From Bradyrhizobium sp. SSBR45G (GTDB lineage: Bacteria; Pseudomonadota; Alphaproteobacteria; Rhizobiales; Xanthobacteraceae): a stretch of 64,000 nt of DNA. Positions 17,843-27,426 of the stretch are shown in pieces (the stretch's first letter is position 1; the number at the start of each line of letters is the position of its first letter). A program made the translations under genes and the position numbers. The stretch is from the NCBI RefSeq assembly GCF_030159255.1, contig NZ_BSCT01000011.1, positions 1 through 64,000 on the forward strand, given 5' to 3'. The notes beneath the pieces are model-generated. The model had not been told where the DNA came from. It saw only the letters and a list, made by a program, of their open reading frames with translations, and searched no databases.

Positions 17843-18742
17843 CTACCGCTTCGCCATCTGCGTGCTCGCCTGCGCGTTGTCAGCCGCAGCGCCCTTGTCG
17901 ACCCATTCGGGCGGTGCGCCGAGCCGGTTGGCGACCATGCCGATCAGGCCGGGATCACGGCCGAAGGCCTCGCACGCTGCGTTCTTCGGCTTGCCGCCGA
18001 GAGCGGCGCCGATCCGGTCGATCGACGGAATCTTCGGCGGCTTGCCGAACGGCGTCTCGCCGGTGACCAGCAACTGGCCGAAATCGGCGCTGAACGCGCC
18101 GGCGAGATCATAGGCATCGCCGGCCTGCGAGATCACCGGCGAGTTGGTGAACGAGTTGGCGCCGCGCGCCCACACCATCGCCGCCTGCTGCCGGCCCCTG
18201 CGGTCGACCGCCTCGGCTTCGATGGTGAGACTGCCGAGCCCGATCGGCAGCCGCGGCACCGGCACGGGCACGCCGAGCGCGCCGGGCACGACCGAGACGA
18301 CCTTCGAGGCGCCCGCGGCGACCGCATCCGTCGCCGCCACCTGGGTGATGAAGCTGCGCGTGGTCAGATCCGCCCGCTCGTTGGGCGCCACCACGATGAA
18401 GCGCTCACTCAGGCTGAGACACAGCGCACGATCCACGGCGTTCGTCACGAGCCGGCGCTGCGGCTCGGCGAGCACGCTCCCGACCTCGCCCGCAAACGTC
18501 GTCGGCATGATGCGCACCGTCGACGCCGCGAGCACATTGTCCTTGTTGACGTTGAGCACCGACTTGGCGAGCAGGCCGTCGGACTCCGCCAGCGACCGGT
18601 AGGAGGCGAGCGCGCCGCTCTGCGTGATCGGTGCGGTCGCGCAGCCGGACAACCCGATGGCCGCGCACACCATCGCAAGACGCCGAGTGATCACCACCGG
18701 TGTGCGCGCTTCCGTGCAAGCTCTGACCGCGATTTTGACCAT
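17843..18742 (-). CDS. DUF3313-type lipoprotein
   Basis: The protein has 299 residues from the first start; a GTG near 18697 or an ATG near 18673 would give a more typical lipoprotein signal before the lipobox LSGC. The body (YRSLAESDGLLAKSVLNVNK, then TTRSFITQVAATDAVAAGA) has the pattern of DUF3313, envelope lipoproteins of unknown function. The C-terminal part (about residues 200-299) is specific to this protein. It is transcribed alone, leftward from a gap with no strong motif. Confidence 0.7.
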   Translation of the reverse strand: MVKIAVRACTEARTPVVITRRLAMVCAAIGLSGCATAPITQSGALASYRSLAESDGLLAKSVLNVNKDNVLAASTVRIMPTTFAGEVGSVLAEPQRRLVTNAVDRALCLSLSERFIVVAPNERADLTTRSFITQVAATDAVAAGASKVVSVVPGALGVPVPVPRLPIGLGSLTIEAEAVDRRGRQQAAMVWARGANSFTNSPVISQAGDAYDLAGAFSADFGQLLVTGETPFGKPPKIPSIDRIGAALGGKPKNAACEAFGRDPGLIGMVANRLGAPPEWVDKGAAADNAQASTQMAKR

Positions 18743-18913
18743 GCCCGGACCGCCTCACGTTCATCATCGGTCGCCCTCATCCGGGCGGCGCATCCTTCTG
18801 CTCCGACAATCCGGACGCCGTGGGGAGGAAGCGTGGAGAGATGTTGCGAAACGGGGCGAAGTGAGGAGACATGGCGGCGATCGTGTCCGCGGTTGGACGC
18901 CCGTGCGGCAGAC

Positions 18914-19792
18914 TCACAATCCGCTGGTGATGGCGACAACGCCGGCCACGGCCAGACCAGCGCCCAGCCACGCGGTCGGAGCAGGCCTGAGCCCGGTTTG
19001 CCACCACAGCAGCGGAAGGATCATGACGGGAGTCGTCGATGACAGACTGGACACGATTCCAGCGGGCCGGTTGCCGAGGGCAAACAGGACGAGGGTCATG
19101 CCGACACCCATCCCGAGCACGCCGCTCAGCGCTGATCGCATCACCACCCATCGGTCCAACGGGAAAGAGCGACGGGCTCCCGGCATGAAGGATGCGGCAA
19201 TCAGCGCAGCCAGTCCGAAGACAGCGCGAATCGACGTGGCCAACGCCGGGTCTAGACCGGCAGCCATCACTGGCCGCGCCATCAGGACCGCTGCCGCCGC
19301 GAACAACGCGGCCGCAAGACCGAACACGAGGCCGGTCCGTAGGGAGCCGTGCGTTTCCTGAGCCATCGCACCAGGCTGTCTGAAGAGGATCGCGACCCAG
19401 ACCCCGCCCACGATACAGCCCACCCCCAACATCTTGACTGCTGACAGCGTTTCACCGAGCAGCAGATAGCCGAGGACAGCGGCGAACGCTGACCAGCTGG
19501 CGTAGACGATGGCGGTGAAGCGGGGTCCCAGCCGGGCGAGCGCAGCATAGAAACAGGAATCGGCGATCACGACGCCGAGCAGGCTCGACGCCGCCAGCAT
19601 CAGGATCTGATGATCGGACGGCCAGGCCCAGCCTCCTCTCAGCGTCACTACAACCAGCACCGTCAGCAACGCGGCTCCGAGGCGGATCGCGTTGAAGACA
19701 ACCGGACCGAGCTGACGGACCGCCGAGGGAGCGATGATGTTGCTGACGGCGATGCTGAATGCGGCTGCCAGAGCAGCCAGATCGGAGAACAT
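18914..19792 (-). CDS. EamA/DMT-family transporter
   Basis: A 292-residue membrane protein with ten predicted hydrophobic helices in two repeated EamA halves (about residues 1-140 and 150-292). The first half ends in a glycine-rich GETLSAVKMLGVGCIVGGVW segment typical of drug/metabolite transporters. Relatives export amino acids, nucleosides or sugars; the substrate cannot be told. The C-terminus is near the membrane with no extra domain. It lies between two leftward genes but with gaps over 80 bp, so it is probably independent. Confidence 0.87.
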   Translation of the reverse strand: MFSDLAALAAAFSIAVSNIIAPSAVRQLGPVVFNAIRLGAALLTVLVVVTLRGGWAWPSDHQILMLAASSLLGVVIADSCFYAALARLGPRFTAIVYASWSAFAAVLGYLLLGETLSAVKMLGVGCIVGGVWVAILFRQPGAMAQETHGSLRTGLVFGLAAALFAAAAVLMARPVMAAGLDPALATSIRAVFGLAALIAASFMPGARRSFPLDRWVVMRSALSGVLGMGVGMTLVLFALGNRPAGIVSSLSSTTPVMILPLLWWQTGLRPAPTAWLGAGLAVAGVVAITSGL

Positions 19793-19872
19793 TAAGCGGC
19801 TGCACGTCAGGCACTGGACGATCGGACCGTCCTCTCATCATGGTCCGCGCATCGCAAGGGGTCAAGACTGGC

Positions 19873-22077
19873 TCACCCCATCAGCTTGTCCAGCGTGATC
19901 GGCAGGTCGCGGATGCGCTTGCCGGTGGCGTGATAGACCGCGTTGGCGATCGCGGCGGCGACACCGACGATGCCGATCTCGCCGAGGCCCTTGATCCCCA
20001 TCTTGTTGATGATGCGGTCCTCCTCCTCGACGAAGATCACCTCGATGTCATGGACGTCGGCGTTCACCGGCATGTGATATTCGGCGATGTTGGCATTCAT
20101 GATCCGGCCGAACCGGTGGTCGATCATTGCCTCTTCATGCAGCGCCATGCCGATGCCCATGACGACGCCGCCCATGATCTGGCTCGTCGCGGTCTTGGTG
20201 TTGAGGATGCGCCCCGCCGCGACGGCATTGACGATGCGCGTGACCCTGACGATGCCGAGCTCCTCGTCGACCTTCACTTCCGCGAACAGAGCCGAATGGG
20301 TGTTGTGGGCGTGCTTGTCGTCGTCCTCGAACTCCGAGCCGCGCTCCCTCGTGATCCGGTCCATGCCGCCACGGCGCATGATGTCGGCCATCGCGACGGA
20401 GCGGCTGCGGTCCGCAATGGCGACGACGGCCCCCTCCGCCAGCGTCACCTCGTCAGGCGTGAGCCCTTGCAGCGGCGACCCCGGCATCACTTGTGCGATC
20501 TTCAGTAGCTCGGCACGGATGTCGTCCGCCGCATTGACGATGGCGTGCGAGATCGAGGCTGCGGTCCACGAGCCGCCCTCGACCGGCGCCTTCGGCAAGG
20601 TGGAATCACCGAGCTTGACGGTAATGCTGTCGAGCGGCACGCCGAGCATGTCGGCCGCGACCTGCGCCATGATCGTGTAGGTGCCGGTGCCGATGTCGGA
20701 GGTCGCGCTGGCGACCTCGACATGACCGTTGGCCGTCATTACGATGCGGGTCGCGAACGGCATCTGCAGCGCCTCCCAGACGCCGCTGGCCATCCCCCAG
20801 CCGACCAGCTCGCGGCCGTCGCGCATCGCGCGCGGCTCCGGATTGCGCTTCGACCAGCCGAAGCGATCGGCACCCTGCTGATAGGCCTCTCTCAGCCGCT
20901 TGCTGGAGAACGGCAGGTCCTTGTCCTGGTCGCGCTCGGAATAGCAGCGCAGCCGCAGCTGCAGCGGATCCATCTGCAGCGCGACGGCAAGCTCGTCCAT
21001 CGCGCATTCGAGGCCGTAAACGCCTGTGGCGGCGCCCGGGCCGCGCATGTCACCGGGGGTCGGCAGGTCGAGCTTCGCCAGCCGATGCGTGGCGCGCGAA
21101 TTGTCGGACGTGTAGAGGACCTCGCCCCAGCCGATGTCGTTGCGCGAGAACGCTTCGTGCTGCGAGGTCATCGCGATGGCCTCATGGCTGAGCGCGGCCA
21201 GGGCGCCATCCTGGCTGGCGCCGAGCGCCAGCCGTTCGATCGTCGCCGGGCGATAGCACAGGCCATACATCTGGGCCCGGCTGAGCACGACGCGCACTGC
21301 GCGCTTCAGCTTCAGCGCCGCCATGGCGGCCAGCACGACCTGATATTGCGGGCGCAGGCCGGAGCCGAACGCACCGCCGACAAACGGCGACATCACCTGG
21401 ACGTCGTCCTCCTTCAGCTCGAACACGCTGCAGACATAGCGCTGCACGTTCTGCACGCCCTGGGTCTTGTCGTGGACCACGAGCCTGCCACCCTCGCGCC
21501 AGAGCACGGTGGAGGCGTAGAGCTCCATGGGATTGTGATACTCCATCGGAATGCCGTAGTCGGCCTCATGTCGCACGGCGGCGCCGGCGAGCGCGCGGGC
21601 TGCATCGCCGCGCGGCTTGATCGGCTTGTCGACCTTGCAAGCCTGCTCACGCTGCGCCTGCAGATCGGTGGCGAAGCTCTCGGCCCGATAGTCGATATCC
21701 ACCAGCGTCGCCGCAAAGCGCGCGGTGTCCTCGTCCTCGGCGACGACGAGCGCGACCGGCTGGAAGTTGAAATGCACCCTGTCATCATGCAGCGGACGGA
21801 ACGGCGCGCCGTCCTCCGGCGCGACCTCGTCGCGATAGGCCTCGTCCGTGTCGGCCATGCGGACCCGATTGGCATGAGTCAGGACGTCGATGACGCCATC
21901 GACCGCGCGGGCGCGGCTGGCATCGATCCTGACGATCCGGCCCTTCGGAATCGTGGAGCTGACCACGACGCCGAAGGCGAGATCCGGCGCGGTGAACTCG
22001 GCGGCGTATTTGGCTGATCCAGTGACCTTGGCGGGGCCGTCGACGCGGGAGGTGGCTGTGCCGATATGAGCGGTCAT
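19873..22077 (-). CDS. paoC: PaoC-like aldehyde oxidase, molybdenum cofactor subunit
   Basis: The 734-residue subunit belongs to the xanthine dehydrogenase family and binds the molybdenum cofactor. Its N-terminal domain, the GGAFGSGL motif near residue 235, and the C-terminal KGLGEIGIVGVAAAIANAVY block match E. coli PaoC. The Glu of GLGEIG is the catalytic base. PaoABC oxidises aromatic aldehydes in the periplasm. No Tat signal is seen on this subunit. It is the last gene of a three-gene operon, four bases after the FAD subunit. No XdhC/PaoD maturation gene is adjacent. Confidence 0.9.
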   Translation of the reverse strand: MTAHIGTATSRVDGPAKVTGSAKYAAEFTAPDLAFGVVVSSTIPKGRIVRIDASRARAVDGVIDVLTHANRVRMADTDEAYRDEVAPEDGAPFRPLHDDRVHFNFQPVALVVAEDEDTARFAATLVDIDYRAESFATDLQAQREQACKVDKPIKPRGDAARALAGAAVRHEADYGIPMEYHNPMELYASTVLWREGGRLVVHDKTQGVQNVQRYVCSVFELKEDDVQVMSPFVGGAFGSGLRPQYQVVLAAMAALKLKRAVRVVLSRAQMYGLCYRPATIERLALGASQDGALAALSHEAIAMTSQHEAFSRNDIGWGEVLYTSDNSRATHRLAKLDLPTPGDMRGPGAATGVYGLECAMDELAVALQMDPLQLRLRCYSERDQDKDLPFSSKRLREAYQQGADRFGWSKRNPEPRAMRDGRELVGWGMASGVWEALQMPFATRIVMTANGHVEVASATSDIGTGTYTIMAQVAADMLGVPLDSITVKLGDSTLPKAPVEGGSWTAASISHAIVNAADDIRAELLKIAQVMPGSPLQGLTPDEVTLAEGAVVAIADRSRSVAMADIMRRGGMDRITRERGSEFEDDDKHAHNTHSALFAEVKVDEELGIVRVTRIVNAVAAGRILNTKTATSQIMGGVVMGIGMALHEEAMIDHRFGRIMNANIAEYHMPVNADVHDIEVIFVEEEDRIINKMGIKGLGEIGIVGVAAAIANAVYHATGKRIRDLPITLDKLMG

Positions 22078-22081
22078 GTCG

Positions 22082-23098
22082 TCACCGGATCGTCTTGATG
22101 GATTGAATCTGCGGCGTTGCGTTCGCCGCCTGTGTCAGCGTGCGGATGATGGCGCGGCGGGCGAGCGGGATCTTGAAGGCGTTGTGCGCATGGGCATGGG
22201 CGTCCTCGAGCAGGACGTCCGCCGCGCGGCCGAACGCCTCGGCATCGGGCGCCTGCGCCCGCAGGACGGCTTCCGCAGCGTCGCTGCGCCAGGGCTTGTG
22301 GGCGACACCGCCGAGCGCGAGCCGGGCGTGGCGGATGCGGCCGCCGTCAAGCTCGAGCGCTGCGGCGACCGAGACCAGTGCGAACGCGTAGGACAGCCGG
22401 TCACGGATCTTGAGATAGCTGTGGTTGGCAGCAAAACCCTGCACCGGCAGCGCGATGGCCGTGATGATCTCGTCCGCGCGCAACGTGTTGTCGAGATCAG
22501 GCCGGTCACCAGGCAGGCGGTGGAAGTCGGCGAAGGCGATCGCGCGCTCGCCCTGCGCGCCGGTGACATGCACCGTGGCGTCCAGCGCGGCCAGCGCCAC
22601 GCACATGTCCGAGGGGTGGGTGGCGATGCAGTCGGCGCTGGCGCCGAGAATCGCATGGTTGCGGTTGAGGCCTCCGACCGCCGCGCAGCCAGCGCCGGGC
22701 GTGCGCTTGTTGCAGGGTGTCGCGACATCATAGAAATAGGCGCAGCGGGTCCGCTGCAGCAGATTGCCGCCGGTCGAGGCCATGTTGCGCAGCTGTGCCG
22801 AGGCGCCGGCGAGAATCGCGCTCGCCAGCAGCGGATAGCGGCGCTCGATCACGGGGTGATAGGCCAGCGTGCTGTTCGGAACGAGGGCGCCGATCCTGAC
22901 GCCGCCGGTCGAGGTCTCCTCCACCGTCGTCAGCGGCAGGCGGCTGATGTCGATCAGCCGGCGCGGCTGCTCGACGTGATACTTCATCAGGTCGATGAGA
23001 TTGGTGCCGCCGGCGATGAATTTGGCATCCGGCATCGCCGCCTTCAGCTTGACGGCCTCGGCGATGTCGCCGGCGCGGGCATAGTCGAAACTGTTCAT
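22082..23098 (-). CDS. paoB: PaoB-like FAD-binding subunit
   Basis: The 338-residue subunit has the FAD motif FIAGGTNLIDLMK near residues 27-39. It also has the cysteine-rich insertion CAYFYDVATPCNKRTPGAGC near residues 122-141, which in E. coli PaoB holds an extra [4Fe-4S] cluster. It carries electrons between the 2Fe-2S subunit and its acceptor. The start at 23098 overlaps the stop of paoA by four bases; the longer frame upstream is the shadow of paoA. Confidence 0.9.
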   Translation of the reverse strand: MNSFDYARAGDIAEAVKLKAAMPDAKFIAGGTNLIDLMKYHVEQPRRLIDISRLPLTTVEETSTGGVRIGALVPNSTLAYHPVIERRYPLLASAILAGASAQLRNMASTGGNLLQRTRCAYFYDVATPCNKRTPGAGCAAVGGLNRNHAILGASADCIATHPSDMCVALAALDATVHVTGAQGERAIAFADFHRLPGDRPDLDNTLRADEIITAIALPVQGFAANHSYLKIRDRLSYAFALVSVAAALELDGGRIRHARLALGGVAHKPWRSDAAEAVLRAQAPDAEAFGRAADVLLEDAHAHAHNAFKIPLARRAIIRTLTQAANATPQIQSIKTIR

Positions 23099-23607
23099 CG
23101 GCCGCCTCCCATCGCCTGCTCGATCGCGCCGACGATGTTCGGATAGGCGCCGCAGCGGCAGATGTTTCCGCTCATCAGCTCGCGGATCTCCTCCCGCGTC
23201 GTCGCCCTGCCCTCGGCGATCAGGCCGGCAGCCGAGCAGATCTGGCCCGGCGTGCAATAGCCGCATTGGAAGGCGTCATGATCGATGAAGGCCTGCTGCA
23301 AGGGATGCAGTTCGCCGCCCCTCGCGAGGCCCTCGATGGTGGTGATCTCGGCGCCGTCCCTCATGACTGCGAGCGTCAGGCAGGACAGTACGCGGCGGCC
23401 GTCGATCAGCACGGTGCAGGCGCCGCACTGGCCGTGGTCGCAGCCCTTCTTGGTGCCGGTGAGATCGAGATGATCGCGCAGCAGATCGAGCAGCGTGGTC
23501 CAGGGGGCCACCGACAGCGTCCGGGAGTCGCCATTGATCCGAAGCGTCAGGGATAGCGGTGCGGGTTTGACGGGCGCGGCGGCCTCACGGGATGAAGGCG
23601 GGCTCAT
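23095..23607 (-). CDS. paoA: PaoA-like 2Fe-2S subunit
   Basis: A 170-residue iron-sulfur subunit with a plant-type ferredoxin domain (CDHGQCGACTVLIDG) and an all-helical second 2Fe-2S domain (FQCGYCTPGQI, then NICRCGAYPNI). I chose the ATG at 23607 because family members begin shortly before the ferredoxin domain; the frame is open to 23694. E. coli PaoA has a Tat signal, but no twin-arginine motif is seen here from either start. The enzyme may therefore be cytosolic. Confidence 0.88.
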   Translation of the reverse strand: MSPPSSREAAAPVKPAPLSLTLRINGDSRTLSVAPWTTLLDLLRDHLDLTGTKKGCDHGQCGACTVLIDGRRVLSCLTLAVMRDGAEITTIEGLARGGELHPLQQAFIDHDAFQCGYCTPGQICSAAGLIAEGRATTREEIRELMSGNICRCGAYPNIVGAIEQAMGGGR

Positions 23608-23758
23608 GCGGGGCTCTCCAGGTGGCGGACCCGCGTCAACCGGCAATGGCGGAATTGGTTCAAAGCGAATGCCCGCCGAGGCGACGCAGGGCATGGCGAC
23701 GCCCGCGCAAGGGCGTTCCGACTAACCGTCGTTGCTCGATCGGTGTTGGCTGAAGGGC

Positions 23759-24739
23759 TCAGGCGGCGCGGCCGAGCCAGGCCCGCATTTTCTGCGCCAA
23801 GCTGCGGCGACGGCCCTCCGCGCCATCTCCGGCCGCGGCCGCCTCGTCCGAGCGCTGTGCCATCCCAGCACCGGCGTTCGGCGATTCCGATGGCGCGATC
23901 CCGGACCGCGCCTTCTCATCCGTGTCGGCCGCGGCGGACGCCGGAACGAGCGACTTGATCGCAGCCGCCACCGCCTCGACCCGCTCGACATGCGCCGAGA
24001 GCTCGACGGTCGCGGCGGGGAACGGAGCCGGTGACGTCTCCGACGCGGCGGCCTCGGCGGCGGGCGACACAGCGCCGGCGTCCGCATCGGACGGCTGCGT
24101 TGCGACCACTGGCTGCTCGGCCGCGGACACGGCCTCCGCGGGTGCGACCACCTCGGGGACGGCCGTCTCCATCGCCGGCTCAGGCGTCGGCTTCGCGGTG
24201 ACGCGGGTGCGGCGCTTCTTGACCGCTGCGGGCTTGTCGGCGGCGCTGATGTCGCCCACGGCGGCGTCCGCATCGGCAGCCGGTCTTGCAGCGAACTCCT
24301 CGGCCGCCGGCTTGGCCTTGGTCTTGCGGATCAGGCCCGCCAGCGCGTAGGGCCCGACGGTCTCCAGGAACGTTCGCTCGTGATCGCGCGACAGCCGTTC
24401 CACGGCGGCGTCGAGCGGCAGCCAGTCGACGGCGCGGACGTCGTCCATCAGCGGATGCGACGGCTCGCTGGCCGCCTCCATGCGCCAATAGTGCACCACC
24501 TTGGAACGCGTGCCGGTGTCATGGACCAGCGTGCCGAGGAATTCGTGCACCGTCACCTTGTGGCCGGTCTCCTCCAGCACTTCGCGCTTGGCCGCGTCGC
24601 GCGGCGTCTCGCCGTCGTCGAGCTTGCCCTTCGGCAGCACCCATTCGTCGCGCTTGCGCAGGCGCACGACCGCGATGCGCGGCGGTTGCTCCCGCCGCAG
24701 CACGATGCCGCCTGCTGCCATGATCGGCGTTCTCGCCAT
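23759..24739 (-). CDS. Nudix hydrolase with long low-complexity tail
   Basis: A Nudix domain covers about residues 1-140. The Nudix box runs from GKLDDGETPRDAAKREVLEE into TGHKV, with G-x5-E-x7-RE-x2-EE-x-G intact. The family cleaves nucleoside diphosphates linked to another group, and this type resembles diadenosine or diphosphoinositol polyphosphate hydrolases. About 170 further residues are Ala/Pro/Glu-rich with a basic patch (KKRRTRVTAKP) and end in a basic helix, QKMRAWLGRAA. The start is the ATG at 24739, with GGAG five bases upstream. It lies about 100 bp after psd, in the same direction. Confidence 0.85.
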   Translation of the reverse strand: MARTPIMAAGGIVLRREQPPRIAVVRLRKRDEWVLPKGKLDDGETPRDAAKREVLEETGHKVTVHEFLGTLVHDTGTRSKVVHYWRMEAASEPSHPLMDDVRAVDWLPLDAAVERLSRDHERTFLETVGPYALAGLIRKTKAKPAAEEFAARPAADADAAVGDISAADKPAAVKKRRTRVTAKPTPEPAMETAVPEVVAPAEAVSAAEQPVVATQPSDADAGAVSPAAEAAASETSPAPFPAATVELSAHVERVEAVAAAIKSLVPASAAADTDEKARSGIAPSESPNAGAGMAQRSDEAAAAGDGAEGRRRSLAQKMRAWLGRAA

Positions 24740-24840
24740 CGCCTCTCCCATGCCGCGGGTTGCAACCCGCCGATTCGCCAGTTCAACGCCAGGATATGGT
24801 GACGCGCAACGGCGAAATCGAGATTCCCGTCGTGCCCGCG

Positions 24841-25722
24841 TCACATTGGGCCGGCGGCGACGCGCCTGCGCCACAGTGGCTGGCCGGCGCGGATACGCGC
24901 GCCCTCGGCGACGTTCGGGCAGAACGTGAACTCGCCGGGCGCGAGCAGGATGATGGTCGAGCCATGCTCGAACCATCCGAGCTCATCGCCCTTGCGCACA
25001 TTGTCGTGACACGGATAGGCGAGCGGCCGCTCGGTCTGCGCGTTCAATACGCGATCGAGCGCGTGCAGCCGGATGCTCGCGACCAGGATCGCGGCGACCG
25101 GCACGATCGTGAACGGCTCGCCGGTGGCGAGATGGGTGCGGATCACCGCGCGCTCGTTCTTGCAGAACAGCCGCTCGACGCGCTTCAGCGCGATCGGATT
25201 GACGTTCCAGACGTCGCCATGGATCAGGCTGACATGTTCGAGCGTCATGTCGGCCGGCGCATGGAAGCGGTGATACATGCTCGAGGTCAGCCGCAGCGTG
25301 ACGAAGCAGCCGTTGCGATGGGTGTCGACGACGGCGGGATCGGCGACGAGGTCACGCAACGCATAGGGCGCGCCCTTGATCTGATACAGCTCGCCGTCCC
25401 TGATCAGGCCGTGCGCGCCGATGATGCCGTCGGACGGGCTGGTCACGATCGCAGGATCGGGATCGAACGGCCGCAGGCCAGGCTTCAGCTCGCGCGTGAA
25501 GCAGGCGTGCAGGCTCTTGAAATGCGCCTCCTTGGCCTCGGAGAGGTCGAGGTCGGAGAACAGCTTCCATAGCGCGATCGAGGCGTCGCGGACGAGCGGG
25601 TTCTCGATCTTGGAGAACCAGCCCATGAAGCGGGTCAGCGCGGCGCGCGGCACGCGGTTGGTGAGCAGGAAGTTGAGGTCTTCCTGTTGGGTGACGGCGG
25701 CGATCAGGCTTTTGACTGTCAT
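24841..25722 (-). CDS. psd: Phosphatidylserine decarboxylase
   Basis: The 293-residue proenzyme makes phosphatidylethanolamine from phosphatidylserine at the inner membrane. It cleaves itself at the GS pair in FEHGSTIILL (Gly254-Ser255) to form the pyruvoyl group. Asp98 (SPSDGII) and His154 (YHRFHAP) complete the autocleavage triad known from E. coli Psd. Length and motif are of the E. coli type (LGST-like), not the short type of about 230 residues usual in rhizobia. No pssA is adjacent. Its start is only 29 bp from the divergent aminotransferase start. Confidence 0.9.
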   Translation of the reverse strand: MTVKSLIAAVTQQEDLNFLLTNRVPRAALTRFMGWFSKIENPLVRDASIALWKLFSDLDLSEAKEAHFKSLHACFTRELKPGLRPFDPDPAIVTSPSDGIIGAHGLIRDGELYQIKGAPYALRDLVADPAVVDTHRNGCFVTLRLTSSMYHRFHAPADMTLEHVSLIHGDVWNVNPIALKRVERLFCKNERAVIRTHLATGEPFTIVPVAAILVASIRLHALDRVLNAQTERPLAYPCHDNVRKGDELGWFEHGSTIILLAPGEFTFCPNVAEGARIRAGQPLWRRRVAAGPM

Positions 25723-25751
25723 GAATCTGTCAGCAGGAGGGGTTAGCGCTG

Positions 25752-27422
25752 GTGGACATGATGGAAAACTCGATTCCTTATGTATCGCTGGCCGTCGGCG
25801 CCGCTGTGACAGCCGCCGTCGCCCCGAAAGTCACCGCGCGGATCGCGCTGTCGCGCGCCAAGCACCGTTCGCTGGCGGGGCATTCCAAGATGTCGCGCCG
25901 GATCTCCAAGCTGATCCCGCGCTACGAGTTCGGAAACGACAAGTTCTTCTGCTCCGACGGCGCGCCGCCGGACATCGCGACCAGACGCCAGGACGGCTTC
26001 TTTCGGCTCGGCGCGCTGTTCCAGGACAAGTTCGCCAAGAGCCGCGCGCTGACCACCGAAGCCGCGAGCCGCATCTCCGACCTGCAGTTCACCCAGAGCT
26101 ACAGGGTGCCGTTCCAGTACAGCCGGCTGGTCAAGGAGCAGCTCGGCGCCGGCTCGTTCATGCAGGCGTCGTCGGGCGTCACCATCACCGATCTCGACGG
26201 CAACCAGTTCTACGACCTCGCCGGCTCCTACGGCGTCAACATCTTCGGCTACGACTTCTACAAGGAGTGCATCGCAGCCGCGGAGCGGCGCGCGCAGGCG
26301 CTCGGCCCGGTGCTCGGGCTGTATCATCCGGTCGTCGCCGACAATGTGAAGCGCCTGACCGAATTGTCCGGGATGGACGAGGTCTCGTTCCACATGTCCG
26401 GCACCGAGGCCGTCATGCAGGCGGTGCGGCTCGCCCGCTACCACACCGGCCGCAGCCATCTGGTGCGCTTTGCCGGCGCCTATCACGGCTGGTGGGGCGA
26501 CGTGCAGCCCGGCGTCGGCAATCCGATCGCGCCGCACGAGACCTACACGCTGGCCGAGATGTCCGAGCGCACGCTGCATGTTCTGCGCACGCGGCGCGAC
26601 ATCGCCTGCGTGCTGGTCAACCCGCTGCAGGCGCTGCATCCGAACGGCAATGCGCCCGGCGATTCGGCGCTGGTCGATTCCTCGCGCAAGGGCAACTACG
26701 ACCGCGACGCCTACACCGCCTGGCTGAAGCAGCTGCGCGAGGTCTGTACAGAACGCGGCATCGTGCTGCTGTTCGACGAGGTGTTCCTGGGCTTCCGGCT
26801 CGCGCCCGGTGGCGCCCAGGAGTATTTCGGCGTCAAGGCGGACATGGTGACCTACGGCAAGAGCCTCGGCGGCGGCCTGCCGATCGGCGTGGTCTGCGGC
26901 AAGAAGGAGTACATGCGCCGCTTCCGCGACGACCGGCCGGCCGACATCTGCTTCGCCCGCGGCACCTTCAACTCGCATCCCTACGTGATGGCGGCGATGG
27001 ACGAGTTCCTGAGCCGGCTCGACAGCCCGAACTTCCGCACCATCTATGACGGCCTCGATGCGACCTGGAACGGCCGTGCCAGCGAGCTCAACGCCATGCT
27101 GACCGAGCGCGACCTGCCGGTGCGCGTGTCCAATCTGCAGTCGATCTGGCTGGTCGAGTACACCGTGCCGTCGCGCTACAACTGGATGCTGCAATACTAT
27201 CTGCGCGCCGAGGGCCTGGCGCTGAGCTGGGTCGGCACCGGCCGCTTCATCTTCAGCCTCAACTACACCGATGCGGATTTCGCCGAGGTCACGAGGCGAT
27301 TCGTCGCCGCGGCGGAGACGATGAAGCAGGACGGCTGGTGGTGGAACGACGGCACGCTCACCAACAAGGCCATCAAGCGCCAGATCCTGAAGGAGATGCT
27401 CGGCGCCGTGGTCGGGCGCTGA
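25752..27422 (+). CDS. Class III PLP aminotransferase with N-terminal extension
   Basis: The 556-residue protein has a glutamate-1-semialdehyde aminomutase-like fold. The phosphate-binding MSGTEA is at 215-220, Asp342 lies in LLFDEVFLGFR, and the Schiff-base Lys370 in TYGKSLGGGLP. About 130 residues precede the usual start of the fold. The first part (SIPYVSLAVGAAVTAAVAP) is a likely membrane helix or anchor. A true HemL for tetrapyrrole synthesis is about 430 residues, so this is probably another transaminase. Placed among lipid genes, it may act on a lipid-linked or sugar substrate; that is inference. A GTG start with AGGAGGGG upstream is preferred; ATGs at 25758 and 25761 are alternatives. 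Confidence 0.85.
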   Translation: MDMMENSIPYVSLAVGAAVTAAVAPKVTARIALSRAKHRSLAGHSKMSRRISKLIPRYEFGNDKFFCSDGAPPDIATRRQDGFFRLGALFQDKFAKSRALTTEAASRISDLQFTQSYRVPFQYSRLVKEQLGAGSFMQASSGVTITDLDGNQFYDLAGSYGVNIFGYDFYKECIAAAERRAQALGPVLGLYHPVVADNVKRLTELSGMDEVSFHMSGTEAVMQAVRLARYHTGRSHLVRFAGAYHGWWGDVQPGVGNPIAPHETYTLAEMSERTLHVLRTRRDIACVLVNPLQALHPNGNAPGDSALVDSSRKGNYDRDAYTAWLKQLREVCTERGIVLLFDEVFLGFRLAPGGAQEYFGVKADMVTYGKSLGGGLPIGVVCGKKEYMRRFRDDRPADICFARGTFNSHPYVMAAMDEFLSRLDSPNFRTIYDGLDATWNGRASELNAMLTERDLPVRVSNLQSIWLVEYTVPSRYNWMLQYYLRAEGLALSWVGTGRFIFSLNYTDADFAEVTRRFVAAAETMKQDGWWWNDGTLTNKAIKRQILKEMLGAVVGR

Positions 27423-27426
27423 GGCC

